DNA from: Marinifilum sp.
GTDB taxonomy: Bacteria > UBA9089 > CG2-30-40-21
Reading direction: 5' to 3'
Assembly: GCA_020717845.1 (NCBI GenBank)
Contig: DYDG01000009.1
Location: 1-43,478 of the forward strand
DNA length: 43,478 nucleotides
The position numbers were made by a program, and so were the translations under genes. Positions 8,747 to 17,459 of this stretch are shown in pieces (positions within the stretch are counted from its first letter, which is position 1; the number at the start of each line of letters is the position of its first letter). A model generated the notes under the pieces. That model saw only the letters and a list, made by a program, of their open reading frames with translations, searched no databases and was not told the DNA's origin.

Positions 8747-10129
8747 TTATTTATGCTGCAATATTTCAGTTGCAATAAGAATATCAACTGCCCGCTGCAA
8801 TTGGGGGTCACATTTCAGATCACAAACTATTTCCTTGTCTACATTACGCCTGCTTGTTTCAATATTTACTGCTCTTCTAATGATCATCTCGCTTAATTCA
8901 ATCCCATTTTTAACCAGAGACCCCTGTAGTTTTTTGATATCTTCATCTGTATATGCTGGATGTTCTTTTGCAAATTCTTTCAAGTATGAGCTATCCTCTA
9001 ACTTTCGCCACATCTCCTGATCCCTGGGTGTAATCTCAGGCATCTCTACAATCACATCAGGGACAATCCCTTTTCCATGGATACATACGCCTGAAGGGGT
9101 AAAATACTTGGCTGTAGTTAGAGCAATCCCAGAGCCGTCAGGCAATGGAAGCAATGTTTGGACAGAGCCTTTACCATAGCTCTTTACTCCAAGAAGCAAA
9201 CCACGTTTATTATCCTTGATAGCTCCAGCCAATATCTCTGAAGCACTGGCACTGCCTTCATTTAAGAGGACAATAATCTGATTATCCAGATATAACCCAT
9301 TTCCAGTGGTTCGAAACTCTCTGTTCATCTCTTTCTGCCTGCCAGCAATAGAAACAATTAAAGAATTTTTTGCAAGGAGGTTATTGGTAACATCTATGGC
9401 TGATTCCAACAAACCGCCGGGATCGTTTCTTAAGTCTATAATAAGATTCTTCATTCCTTTCTTTTCCAATTTTACTAAGGCATCCTCAAACTCTTTGGGT
9501 GTCTTTTGAGTAAAATTAGTAATTCGGATATAGCCTATATTCTGCTGAATAATATCAGACTTGACACTATGAACCTCAATGATTGCTCGAGTAAGCGTTA
9601 CCTTAAAAGGTTCTTCTATGCCATCTCTTTTGATAGTAATAACTACCTGACTTCCCTGTGGCCCTCGAAGTTTCTGAACAGCCTCAGGCAAAGAAAGATT
9701 CTTGGTTGATGTTCCATCTATCTCAATAATATAATCCCCTGCCTTTATTCCAGCTAAATCTGCCGGGGTCCCCTCAATAGGCGAGATAACCGTAAGGGTA
9801 TCCTGTTTAATCCCGATAACAATTCCCAACCCAGAAAAACTCCCCTCGGTTTCTACCTTCATCTCCTTGAATAACTCAGGGGTTAGAAACCTTGTATGGG
9901 CATCACCCAGGCTCTTGAGCATACCATCAATTGCCCCATAAACCAGAGTTTTTGCGGGTATCTCTTCTACATATTGGGTATGAATCATAGAAAATGCCTT
10001 GCCAAACAGCCGTAACCCATCGTATAACTCAGGGCTCTCCTGCCCTTGAGAATTGGCATCCACACTCATCGAAATAATGATAGCCAACGCCAAAAACCAT
10101 AACACATTTCTTAACCTAAAAATCATCAT
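8747..10129 (-). CDS. ctpA: C-terminal processing peptidase, S41 family, PDZ-containing
   Basis: PDZ (GLGIVIGIKQDTLTVISPIEGTPADLAGIKAGDYIIEIDG) and S41 core (LRNDPGGLLESAIDV, NEGSASASEILAGAIKDNKRGLLLGVKSYGKGSVQ). Confidence 0.95.
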   Translation of the reverse strand: MMIFRLRNVLWFLALAIIISMSVDANSQGQESPELYDGLRLFGKAFSMIHTQYVEEIPAKTLVYGAIDGMLKSLGDAHTRFLTPELFKEMKVETEGSFSGLGIVIGIKQDTLTVISPIEGTPADLAGIKAGDYIIEIDGTSTKNLSLPEAVQKLRGPQGSQVVITIKRDGIEEPFKVTLTRAIIEVHSVKSDIIQQNIGYIRITNFTQKTPKEFEDALVKLEKKGMKNLIIDLRNDPGGLLESAIDVTNNLLAKNSLIVSIAGRQKEMNREFRTTGNGLYLDNQIIVLLNEGSASASEILAGAIKDNKRGLLLGVKSYGKGSVQTLLPLPDGSGIALTTAKYFTPSGVCIHGKGIVPDVIVEMPEITPRDQEMWRKLEDSSYLKEFAKEHPAYTDEDIKKLQGSLVKNGIELSEMIIRRAVNIETSRRNVDKEIVCDLKCDPQLQRAVDILIATEILQHK

Positions 10130-10553
10130 CTGCCTCCTTGTCTGTTGTTGTTTTATTTTTTTGTGGTTTCTTTACCACACAAGCACTCAACTCTTTGCCT
10201 TTCTTGATAAAATCATTATCAAACGTATACAATTCATCACAATGCTGACTGCAAGCAAGGTGTAACGCATCCGCAAAATCTAAACCTGCCCGGTGCCACT
10301 GTAATACGATAGCAATCATTTCAGGCTTTTCTACCTCTATATTAGGAAGACCTGACAACATTGTAAATGCTCGAATAATATCTATTGGTTGATATTCATA
10401 GGCATATCGCAACACCCATTCTGTTTCCAAAAACACTGTATTCGAGATGTAAATCCGATGATACTGAAACACAGTATACGCTTGTTGATATTGCTCATCA
10501 TCATCATGCGTTAGAAAACGCACCAAAATATTCGTATCAACAGCGACCTGCAT
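10116..10553 (-). CDS. vapC: PIN-domain toxin, VapC-like
   Basis: MQVAVDTNILVRFLTHDD...; LDFADALHLACSQHCDELYTFDNDF, the PIN acidic residue pattern. Confidence 0.9.
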   Translation of the reverse strand: MQVAVDTNILVRFLTHDDDEQYQQAYTVFQYHRIYISNTVFLETEWVLRYAYEYQPIDIIRAFTMLSGLPNIEVEKPEMIAIVLQWHRAGLDFADALHLACSQHCDELYTFDNDFIKKGKELSACVVKKPQKNKTTTDKEADDDF

Positions 10554-10800
10554 ATGTTTTTCTCACCCCTTTTGCAATCGATTGTTTCATGTCTTCTAAT
10601 GTTTTAGCGGTTCCTGTATACTTCAAACATCCAGCAACCTCGTTTAACGTTGTTGGCTTAAATAAAGTTTTTGATGTTAAAAATACCCCTTCCCCAATAT
10701 TTACAATCATTAATTCCTGCCCAACATTCCAGTTATGAATACGTCGAATGAATTCAGGCAAAACAACTTGACCATGCTCTATTACCCGTGCTGTCTCCAT
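10537..10800 (-). CDS. vapB: AbrB/VapB-type antitoxin
   Basis: GQVVLPEFIRRIHNWNVGQELMIVNIGEGVFLTSKTLF is a swapped-hairpin AbrB fold; overlaps the PIN gene. Confidence 0.85.
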   Translation of the reverse strand: METARVIEHGQVVLPEFIRRIHNWNVGQELMIVNIGEGVFLTSKTLFKPTTLNEVAGCLKYTGTAKTLEDMKQSIAKGVRKTYAGRC

Positions 10801-10849
10801 ATTTACCTCTTTGTATCCACTTAAGTGGACTTATGTTACCACACATGCT

Positions 10850-12082
10850 TTATCCCCGTCTCAACCACCCGGCTGGATTAACCGGCTGTCCATCAACCCT
10901 TAACTCAAAGTGCAGGCACGGTTCTGTAGCAAAACCTGTCTCGCCTACCGTACCAAGCGGAGTGCCGGCATTAATCGTTTGCCCTTTTCTGACTAAGATA
11001 TTTGCCAGATGGGCATAAAGGCTATAGATACCATTACCATGATCCATCATGACCAGCATCCCATATCCCTTAAACCAATCAGCATAAACCACGCTTCCAG
11101 CTTTTACAGCAACAACGGTTTGCCCTGAGGGAGCGGTGATATCTACACCCTTATTTTCCACATAAGTATCAAACTTTGGACTCTTATATCGTCCAAATTC
11201 CTTAATAATCCGTCCACCAGCCACAGGCCAGACAAATGTCCCTTTTTCAGGATAGTATTTTTTCTCTATTTCATGCGGTGTTTTCTTGTTAATAACCTTT
11301 GCCTGTGCTTTTTTCTGTGCCTCTAACCTATTAATTAATGAGGTTAATTCTGTCGACGACCTGTTAAGCTGAGCAATCTGCTGGCGATAAAGTTTTTCTT
11401 CCTCCTGAACACGAGAAAGCAGCCCATGATAGCTCTTTTCCTGTTTTTTTTGAACAACAAATTCCTGTTTATACTCATTCTGAACACCTGAAAGTTGTTC
11501 TTGCTTTTTTTGCAAGACCTGCTTCTGATAATTCAGCATCTCTTTCTGTTGTCGTATCTGTCGAATCAAGACATTGTCATTTTGAGCAATCATGGTCATA
11601 AAGTAAATTTGCCTTGACAGATCTGAAAGGTTTGGGCTGGAACAGACAACATCTATGACACCATTCTTTCGATATTTATATATTGCCCTCAATCTATTCA
11701 TTAATTCATTCTGTTTCTGGCAAAGTCTATCATGGGTTTCAATCAAAACCATCTTTTTAACAATGATATCCTTTTGGGTCTTTTTTATTACCACACCCAA
11801 TTCGTTGACCTTTCCTTGTGTCTGGTTCAGCTGTCGATTTATTTTATCTAATTCGTTTATCACCCTTTTTTCTTTTTTGGCTGACTCCTGCAACAAAGCC
11901 TTTTTTTGCTGCAAATCTTTTTGTATTTTCAAGAGCCTTTGCTTTTCTGTAGATACATCTGCAAAGCAGAGGCAGGCACAAAAGCACAAGGGCACAAAGA
12001 CACAAAGACAGCAGGCAAAGATGTATTGCCATATACCACTACATCCTGGTTTGACCATTTTCTCCACTCTCCCACCATCCAC
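10850..12082 (-). CDS. EnvC-like murein hydrolase activator, M23 peptidase
   Basis: Long coiled coil plus LytM/M23 C-terminus (GVDITAPSGQTVVAVKAGSVVYADWFKGYGMLVMMDHGNGIYSLYAHL, LHFELR); downstream of ftsX. Confidence 0.93.
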   Translation of the reverse strand: MDGGRVEKMVKPGCSGIWQYIFACCLCVFVPLCFCACLCFADVSTEKQRLLKIQKDLQQKKALLQESAKKEKRVINELDKINRQLNQTQGKVNELGVVIKKTQKDIIVKKMVLIETHDRLCQKQNELMNRLRAIYKYRKNGVIDVVCSSPNLSDLSRQIYFMTMIAQNDNVLIRQIRQQKEMLNYQKQVLQKKQEQLSGVQNEYKQEFVVQKKQEKSYHGLLSRVQEEEKLYRQQIAQLNRSSTELTSLINRLEAQKKAQAKVINKKTPHEIEKKYYPEKGTFVWPVAGGRIIKEFGRYKSPKFDTYVENKGVDITAPSGQTVVAVKAGSVVYADWFKGYGMLVMMDHGNGIYSLYAHLANILVRKGQTINAGTPLGTVGETGFATEPCLHFELRVDGQPVNPAGWLRRG

Positions 12083-13036
12083 TTATTCCCTATTAGACCT
12101 CAAAAAATAATGCAAGGAAAGCAAGCTTCCGAGGCATCCAAGAAACCCGCTGGATATAATCAGACTGCCCATCATCTGCCAGGATATAAATTTTATTTGC
12201 GGCAAAAACAAAAAAATAGGATTTGCGGCAAAGGTTTTAAGCAAACCAAAATGATAGATCAGCCAGAGAAGACCAAGAGATAATATCCCGCTTATTAATC
12301 CATGTATCATCCCTTCTAAGAGATAGGGACAGCGAATAAACCATGGTGTTGCACCAACCAATTTCATTATCTCTATCTCTTCCTGCCTGGCAAAAAGAGC
12401 CAGCTCAATCGTATTTGAGATAATAATCAATGTAGCCAGCCCAAGGATAAAGCCGATACCAATGATAAACATCCTTAGGACATCAGTAATCGCACCAATA
12501 ACCTCAACCGCTTTCTGACCATAGTTTACGCCTTCTATCCCCTCCATTTTTTCTATGGCTATGGCAATATTTTTCAGCCTTTCCCATGAAAATATCTTAG
12601 AGGGTGTCAGTTTTATCTCAAAATAGGCTGGCAATGGATTTCCAGATACCCCGGCAAGAATATCCTCATACTGACTTAATTCTTTCTTAAACCCTTCCAG
12701 AGCATCTTGTTTGGAGATATATACTATTTGACTTGCCTGATTAACCTGTCTGCTAATGTTTGTCTGAATAGATTGGACAGTCTCAATTGGCAAGTTATCT
12801 TTTAAGTAAACGATAATGGATGCCTTTTTAATCAAAGCGTCCTGAACCAGACGTAGATTGACAATTAATAGCAAAAAAATACCCATGATAAAAAGGGTAA
12901 CCGTGATAACTCCAATGCTGGCATAGGTCATTGCCCCAGCCCGCTTAAAGTTTATCATTGCCTCTTTACAAAAATAACCAAGGGTTTGTGGATGTATCAT
13001 ATCGCTGCAATTCCTTCGAAATAATGTAGTGAGCAC
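12083..13036 (-). CDS. ftsX: cell division permease FtsX
   Basis: FtsX ECD pattern (IVYLKDNLPIETVQSIQ) and TM region EEIEIMKLVGATPWFIRCPYLLEGMIHG. Confidence 0.93.
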   Translation of the reverse strand: MLTTLFRRNCSDMIHPQTLGYFCKEAMINFKRAGAMTYASIGVITVTLFIMGIFLLLIVNLRLVQDALIKKASIIVYLKDNLPIETVQSIQTNISRQVNQASQIVYISKQDALEGFKKELSQYEDILAGVSGNPLPAYFEIKLTPSKIFSWERLKNIAIAIEKMEGIEGVNYGQKAVEVIGAITDVLRMFIIGIGFILGLATLIIISNTIELALFARQEEIEIMKLVGATPWFIRCPYLLEGMIHGLISGILSLGLLWLIYHFGLLKTFAANPIFLFLPQIKFISWQMMGSLIISSGFLGCLGSLLSLHYFLRSNRE

Positions 13037-13102
13037 CTTTAGGTGCGTCTTAAAAGCATCTCGCAGTTGAGTCTAAATTATGGGTCCAAAGACCCTCACT
13101 AC
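13026..13102. repeat. multi-hairpin element between ftsE and ftsX
   Basis: Outer arms GTAGTGAG (13026) and CTCACTAC (13095) enclose GCACCTttAGGTGC and GGGTCcaaaGACCC hairpins. Confidence 0.75.
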
Positions 13103-13108
13103 CACAGA

Positions 13109-13762
13109 CTACCCAACTATCCTACCCGAATCCAGCTGAATAACATGCGTATTCATCTTTAATGCCTTTTCCCTGTCATGGGTAGCAACAACCAATGTTG
13201 TTCCCTGACGATTGGCTTCCATGAAAAAATCCATGATATTTGCGGCTATACCGGCATCTAAATTGCCTGTAGGCTCATCTGCAAGGATAAGGACAGGATC
13301 ATTGACTATGGCTCTGGCAATAGCTACCCGCTGCTGTTCTCCGCCAGAAAGCTGGTGCGGAAATGCCTCTTTTTTATGGGTTAATTCAACAATATTTAGC
13401 ACCTTAAGGGTTCGCCTATAAATCTCTGCTGAAGATAATCCAATAACCCGCAAGGCAAAAGCAACATTTTCAAATACGGTTTTCTGGTATAAGAGCTTAA
13501 AATCCTGATAAACCACCCCAATCCGTCTCCGAAGATAGGGCACATCTCTTGACGGCAAACTGCTGACATTTTTCCCGCTAACAAAGAGCAGCCCTGATGT
13601 TGGCTTTATCTCTGCATAGATCAACTTCAGAAAGGTGGTTTTCCCTGCCCCAGATGGACCCGTAATAAAAACTACCTCACCTCGATCAATCTCTACATTA
13701 ATATCATTTAATGCCTGAATCCCTTTTTCATATACCTTGGTGATATGACGCATCTGAATCAT
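13109..13762 (-). CDS. ftsE: cell division ATP-binding protein FtsE
   Basis: Walker A GPSGAGKTT, LSGGEQQRVAIARAI, Walker B LILADEPTGNLD; next to ftsX. Confidence 0.95.
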   Translation of the reverse strand: MIQMRHITKVYEKGIQALNDINVEIDRGEVVFITGPSGAGKTTFLKLIYAEIKPTSGLLFVSGKNVSSLPSRDVPYLRRRIGVVYQDFKLLYQKTVFENVAFALRVIGLSSAEIYRRTLKVLNIVELTHKKEAFPHQLSGGEQQRVAIARAIVNDPVLILADEPTGNLDAGIAANIMDFFMEANRQGTTLVVATHDREKALKMNTHVIQLDSGRIVG

Positions 13763-13779
13763 GATTATGCTCCATAGTT

Positions 13780-13847
13780 AGGTTATTAGGCTGAAGACTA
13801 TTAGATTCAGATTCCTTCCGACCTAACAGTCTTCAGTCTAATAACCT
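13780..13847. repeat. inverted repeat with 25-nt arms overlapping the 3' end of the transketolase gene
   Basis: AGGTTATTAGGCTGAAGACTATTAG / CTAACAGTCTTCAGTCTAATAACCT, 23 of 25 complementary. A related arm lies near 33867. Confidence 0.8.
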
Positions 13848-14782
13848 TTCCTTCCCATTCCCCGCACTACTGCCTCAACAATAGCATCGGCATCTATCTT
13901 AAACAGCTTTAATAATTCTTCCGGGTTGCCAGACTGACCAAAGGTATCAGCTATTCCGACCATTTCTACTGGACAGGGAAGATTTGTTGACAAAACCTCA
14001 GAGACAGCACTTCCAAGTCCGCCGATAATCGAGTGTTCCTCAGCCGTAATAATTACCCCTGTTTCTTTTGCCGCCAGGATAATTGCTTCTTTATCAATTG
14101 GTTTAATGCTGCTGGCATTAAGGATTCTTACCTCAATCCCTCTATCAGATAATATTTGAGATGCCTTAATAGACTCGTTAATCATCAATCCACAGGCAAT
14201 AATCGTTGCATCCTTCCCCTGTCTCAAGGTAGACATTCTGCCCAGAACAAATTCATAATTATCATCAAAAACAAGTGGAAGCTTTAATCGTCCCAACCGA
14301 ATGTAAAATGGTCCATAGTTCTCAAGGGCATATTGAATTGCCTTCTCTGTTTCTATCCCATCAGCTGGCACAATCACGGTCATATTTGGCAATACCCTCA
14401 TCAGATTGATGTCGTCCACAGCCTGATGTGATGCTCCATCTTCTCCTACAGAAACACCAGCATGGGTAACAACGATCTTTACATTTAATCTTGGCCAGCA
14501 GACAGATATCTTTACCTGTTCAAAAACCCTTCCACTCCCAAAGCAGGCAAAGGTGGAAACTACTGGTATCTTTCCACAGGTGGATAAACCGGCTGCATAG
14601 CCGATCATATTTGCTTCAGAAATGCCAAAGTTAAAAAATCTTTCCGGGAACTCATTGTAAAACCACTGGGTTCTGGTAGAGGATGATGTATCTGCATCAA
14701 GCACAACCATCTCAGGATACATCTTGCCAAATTTGATTAAAGCCTTGCCATAGGCATCCCTTGTCGCTACCATTTCTGCCAT
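13838..14782 (-). CDS. transketolase C-terminal subunit
   Basis: DADTSSSTRTQWF, GEDGASHQAVDDINLMRVLPNMTVIVPAD, EEHSIIGGLGSAVSE. Confidence 0.93.
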   Translation of the reverse strand: MAEMVATRDAYGKALIKFGKMYPEMVVLDADTSSSTRTQWFYNEFPERFFNFGISEANMIGYAAGLSTCGKIPVVSTFACFGSGRVFEQVKISVCWPRLNVKIVVTHAGVSVGEDGASHQAVDDINLMRVLPNMTVIVPADGIETEKAIQYALENYGPFYIRLGRLKLPLVFDDNYEFVLGRMSTLRQGKDATIIACGLMINESIKASQILSDRGIEVRILNASSIKPIDKEAIILAAKETGVIITAEEHSIIGGLGSAVSEVLSTNLPCPVEMVGIADTFGQSGNPEELLKLFKIDADAIVEAVVRGMGRKGY

Positions 14783-14876
14783 TTATCTGCTCCTTGAAGT
14801 AGGGTTGTTCGAATCCCCTCTTCTGTCTAACAATCTACAACCTATTTATTTACAGACACAGACAGGAATGTCTGTG

Positions 14877-15698
14877 CTATCTTAACTCACTCAAAGCCTG
14901 CTGCTCCTGCTCACGGGTAGGTGCTACCCCATGGAAACCAACCCTGCCCTCCATAAAAGAAACACCCTTACCCTTAATGGTATCGGCCACAATCATGGTT
15001 GGTTTACCCTTAGTTTTATGGGCAATCCCTACTGCTTCGATTATCTGTTCAATTGAATGCCCATCAATCCGCAATGTATTCCATCCAAAAGCCTTCCACT
15101 TATCAACCACAGGCTCGATATTCATTATCTTTTCTACCTCACCATCAATCTGAAGCTTATTAAAATCAAGAAAGGCGCAGAGGTTATCCAATTTATAATG
15201 GGCTGCAGACATGGCTGCCTCCCATACCTGTCCTTCCTGACTCTCGCCGTCACCGATAATGGCATAAACCCGATAATTCTTTTTGTCAATCTTCCCAGCC
15301 AGAGCCATACCACAGGCTGCGGAGATCCCCTGACCCAGAGAACCAGTGGAAAAATCTACACCAGGGGTTACCTTGCGATCAGGATGTCCCTGGAGCATGC
15401 TTCCCAATTTTCTTAAATTCATCAGCTCTGATACTGGAAAATATCCGCATAAGGCTAAAACAGCATAAAAAGCAGGACATGCATGTCCTTTAGAAAGGAC
15501 AAACCTATCCCTTTTTTCCCATGCTGGATTGGCAGGACGATGATTCATGATTGAAAAGTAAAGGGTTGTAATTATATCAGTCATGGAAAGCGAGCCGCCT
15601 GGATGACCTGAATTTGCCTCAGCTATCATCTGGATAATAAGCCTTCTTACCTCTTTGGCCTTTTCGGCCAGTTCTTTGAGATTGGCAATATCTTGCAT
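14877..15698 (-). CDS. transketolase N-terminal (TPP-binding) subunit; start corrected from 15785 to 15698
   Basis: AEANSGHPGGSLSMTDIITTLYF, IGDGESQEGQVWEAAM. MQDIANLKEL start preceded by GGAGGGA; sequence upstream of it is promoter and palindrome. Confidence 0.93.
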   Translation of the reverse strand: MQDIANLKELAEKAKEVRRLIIQMIAEANSGHPGGSLSMTDIITTLYFSIMNHRPANPAWEKRDRFVLSKGHACPAFYAVLALCGYFPVSELMNLRKLGSMLQGHPDRKVTPGVDFSTGSLGQGISAACGMALAGKIDKKNYRVYAIIGDGESQEGQVWEAAMSAAHYKLDNLCAFLDFNKLQIDGEVEKIMNIEPVVDKWKAFGWNTLRIDGHSIEQIIEAVGIAHKTKGKPTMIVADTIKGKGVSFMEGRVGFHGVAPTREQEQQALSELR

Positions 15699-15714
15699 TT
15701 TCCCTCCAAAGATT

Positions 15715-15754
15715 AAACAATAGGTCATATTAAGTCTCATATGACCTATTGTTT
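15715..15754. repeat. 16-bp-arm palindrome at the predicted transcription start of the transketolase operon
   Basis: AAACAATAGGTCATAT-taagtctc-ATATGACCTATTGTTT, immediately downstream of a predicted -10 box. Confidence 0.85.
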
Positions 15755-15756
15755 TT

Positions 15757-15785
15757 AGTATACCAGAAAATATTGGAAATTGCAA
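15757..15785 (-). promoter_or_regulatory. predicted promoter (TTGCAA-17-TATACT, TGG extended -10) for transketolase
   Basis: Reverse strand TTGCAA TTTCCAATATTTTCTGG TATACT. Confidence 0.6.
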
Positions 15786-15936
15786 GTAGAAAGTGAGAAT
15801 GTTTGCAAAAATCGCATATTTTATAGCTACAGGATAGCTTGAAACAGGAGATATGCTGCAATTGATAGTAAAAGTTGCTGCTGCTCACATTTTTCAGGTT
15901 TTTCATGCAGGATTACAGTAATGTTATGAAAAAATG

Positions 15937-15965
15937 TTGACAGATAAGGGTATGTGGGGTATAAT
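15937..15965 (+). promoter_or_regulatory. consensus sigma70 promoter (TTGACA-17-TATAAT) for pyk
   Basis: ttgaca gataagggtatgtgggg tataat. Confidence 0.75.
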
Positions 15966-16042
15966 GTATTCAAACATCAGGTTGTTCATGCTGAAGGCTG
16001 TTCACCTGAATAGTTACCTTCACTTTTACAGGGGGTTAAGGC

Positions 16043-17440
16043 ATGAAAAAAGCAAAGATTATTTGTACCATTGGACAGGCAACAAATCAGCAGAAGATAC
16101 TTCGAGAGATGATTGATGCTGGGATGGATATGGTAAAACTAAATTTCTCTTATGGCAGCTATGCTGAACATCAGGAGACCATTGAGCATATTCGGGGTAT
16201 ATCCAAAGAAACAGGTAAGCATATTGGCATTATTCAAGAGATTAGCGGACAAAAGGTCAGGATTGGACAGCTGTCAGACACTATTACCCTGAAAGAAGAT
16301 TTTGTCTTTACCCTGACTACAGAGGAGAATGCCCAAGGTGATAATATTATCCCTATAACCTATTCCAATCTGCCCAAAGAGATGCATCCAGGAGAACTTA
16401 TTTATCTTAATGAGGGACTGATACGCCTGAAGGTTATTCGCACATCCCTGTCAGAGATTATATGTAAGGTAATAAGAGGCGGCAAGATCCAGTCAAATAA
16501 AGCCATGAACCTCCCTATGACAAACCTGAAACTTCCTGCGATTACAGATAAGGATGAGGAAGACCTTCTCTTTGGAATAAAAGCAGGGGTGGATATGATT
16601 AGCCTTGGCTCTGTCCGTACCGCAAATGATGTTCAAACTGTCAGAGCATTCTTAAAGAAAAATGGGGCAAACATTCCCTTGATTGCCGGAATAGAAAGGG
16701 CAGAGGCAATTAATCACTTAGATGAGATTATTAAAGCCTCTAATGGGATAATGATTGTTCGTGGTGAATTAGGGGTTGAAATTCCTATAGAAAGACTGCC
16801 ATTGGTCCAAAAAGGGGTTATCGCTCAGGCAAACTTGCTTGGCAAACCAGTAATTACAACCACAGGAATATTAAACTCTATGGTTGAAAATTCGTTTCCC
16901 TCAATGATAGAAGTAGCTGATGTGGCTAATGCTGTTTTTGACATGACCGATGCCTTTATGCTTTCAGAAGAGACATCTATAGGCAAGTATCCTGTGGAAT
17001 GCATTAAAACGCTGATCAAGATTATTAATGGAGCAGAGTCATCCCTTGAATATGAAGGCATCCTGCGGGACAGATCAGAATTGAGAAAGCTAAGTAGTCA
17101 GGATGCTGTTGCTTATGCCACCTGTCAGATTAGTGCGGATTTGCGGCTGCCAGCAATTATTACTTATACCAAAACAGGGGCAATTGTGCAGCAGATTATC
17201 AAATACCGTCCAAAGGCAGCGATTATTGCTCTCAGCCCAAATGAGAATGTGTTAAGAAGAATGGCTCTTTGTTGGGGTGTTTTACCACTAAAAACAGAGG
17301 AATTAAATAATATAGAAGAGATGATAGAAGCAGCGAAAATTATCGGCTGTTTCCATTCAGGGGATAGAGTGATTGTGACTGGCAGTCTTCCTATGGGGTC
17401 AAGAGAATTAACCAATTTCTTGCAAGTGGTTATGGTGTGA
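16043..17440 (+). CDS. pyk: pyruvate kinase
   Basis: AKIICTIGQAT..., DMVKLNFSYG, GIMIVRGELGVEIPIERLPLVQK, TTGILNSMVENSFPS. Confidence 0.93.
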   Translation: MKKAKIICTIGQATNQQKILREMIDAGMDMVKLNFSYGSYAEHQETIEHIRGISKETGKHIGIIQEISGQKVRIGQLSDTITLKEDFVFTLTTEENAQGDNIIPITYSNLPKEMHPGELIYLNEGLIRLKVIRTSLSEIICKVIRGGKIQSNKAMNLPMTNLKLPAITDKDEEDLLFGIKAGVDMISLGSVRTANDVQTVRAFLKKNGANIPLIAGIERAEAINHLDEIIKASNGIMIVRGELGVEIPIERLPLVQKGVIAQANLLGKPVITTTGILNSMVENSFPSMIEVADVANAVFDMTDAFMLSEETSIGKYPVECIKTLIKIINGAESSLEYEGILRDRSELRKLSSQDAVAYATCQISADLRLPAIITYTKTGAIVQQIIKYRPKAAIIALSPNENVLRRMALCWGVLPLKTEELNNIEEMIEAAKIIGCFHSGDRVIVTGSLPMGSRELTNFLQVVMV

Positions 17441-17459
17441 TTGAAATGCGGAAGTAAGA

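Noticed and set aside
10116-10800. Treating vapBC as part of a defence island
   Set aside because: Only one TA pair, set among core cell-envelope genes, with no other intact defence genes nearby.
11655-12283. Plus-strand ORFs of 151 and 125 aa opposite the EnvC-like gene
   Set aside because: Antisense to a clear M23/coiled-coil CDS; low-complexity translation (KHKGTKTQRQQ) from the simple repeat.
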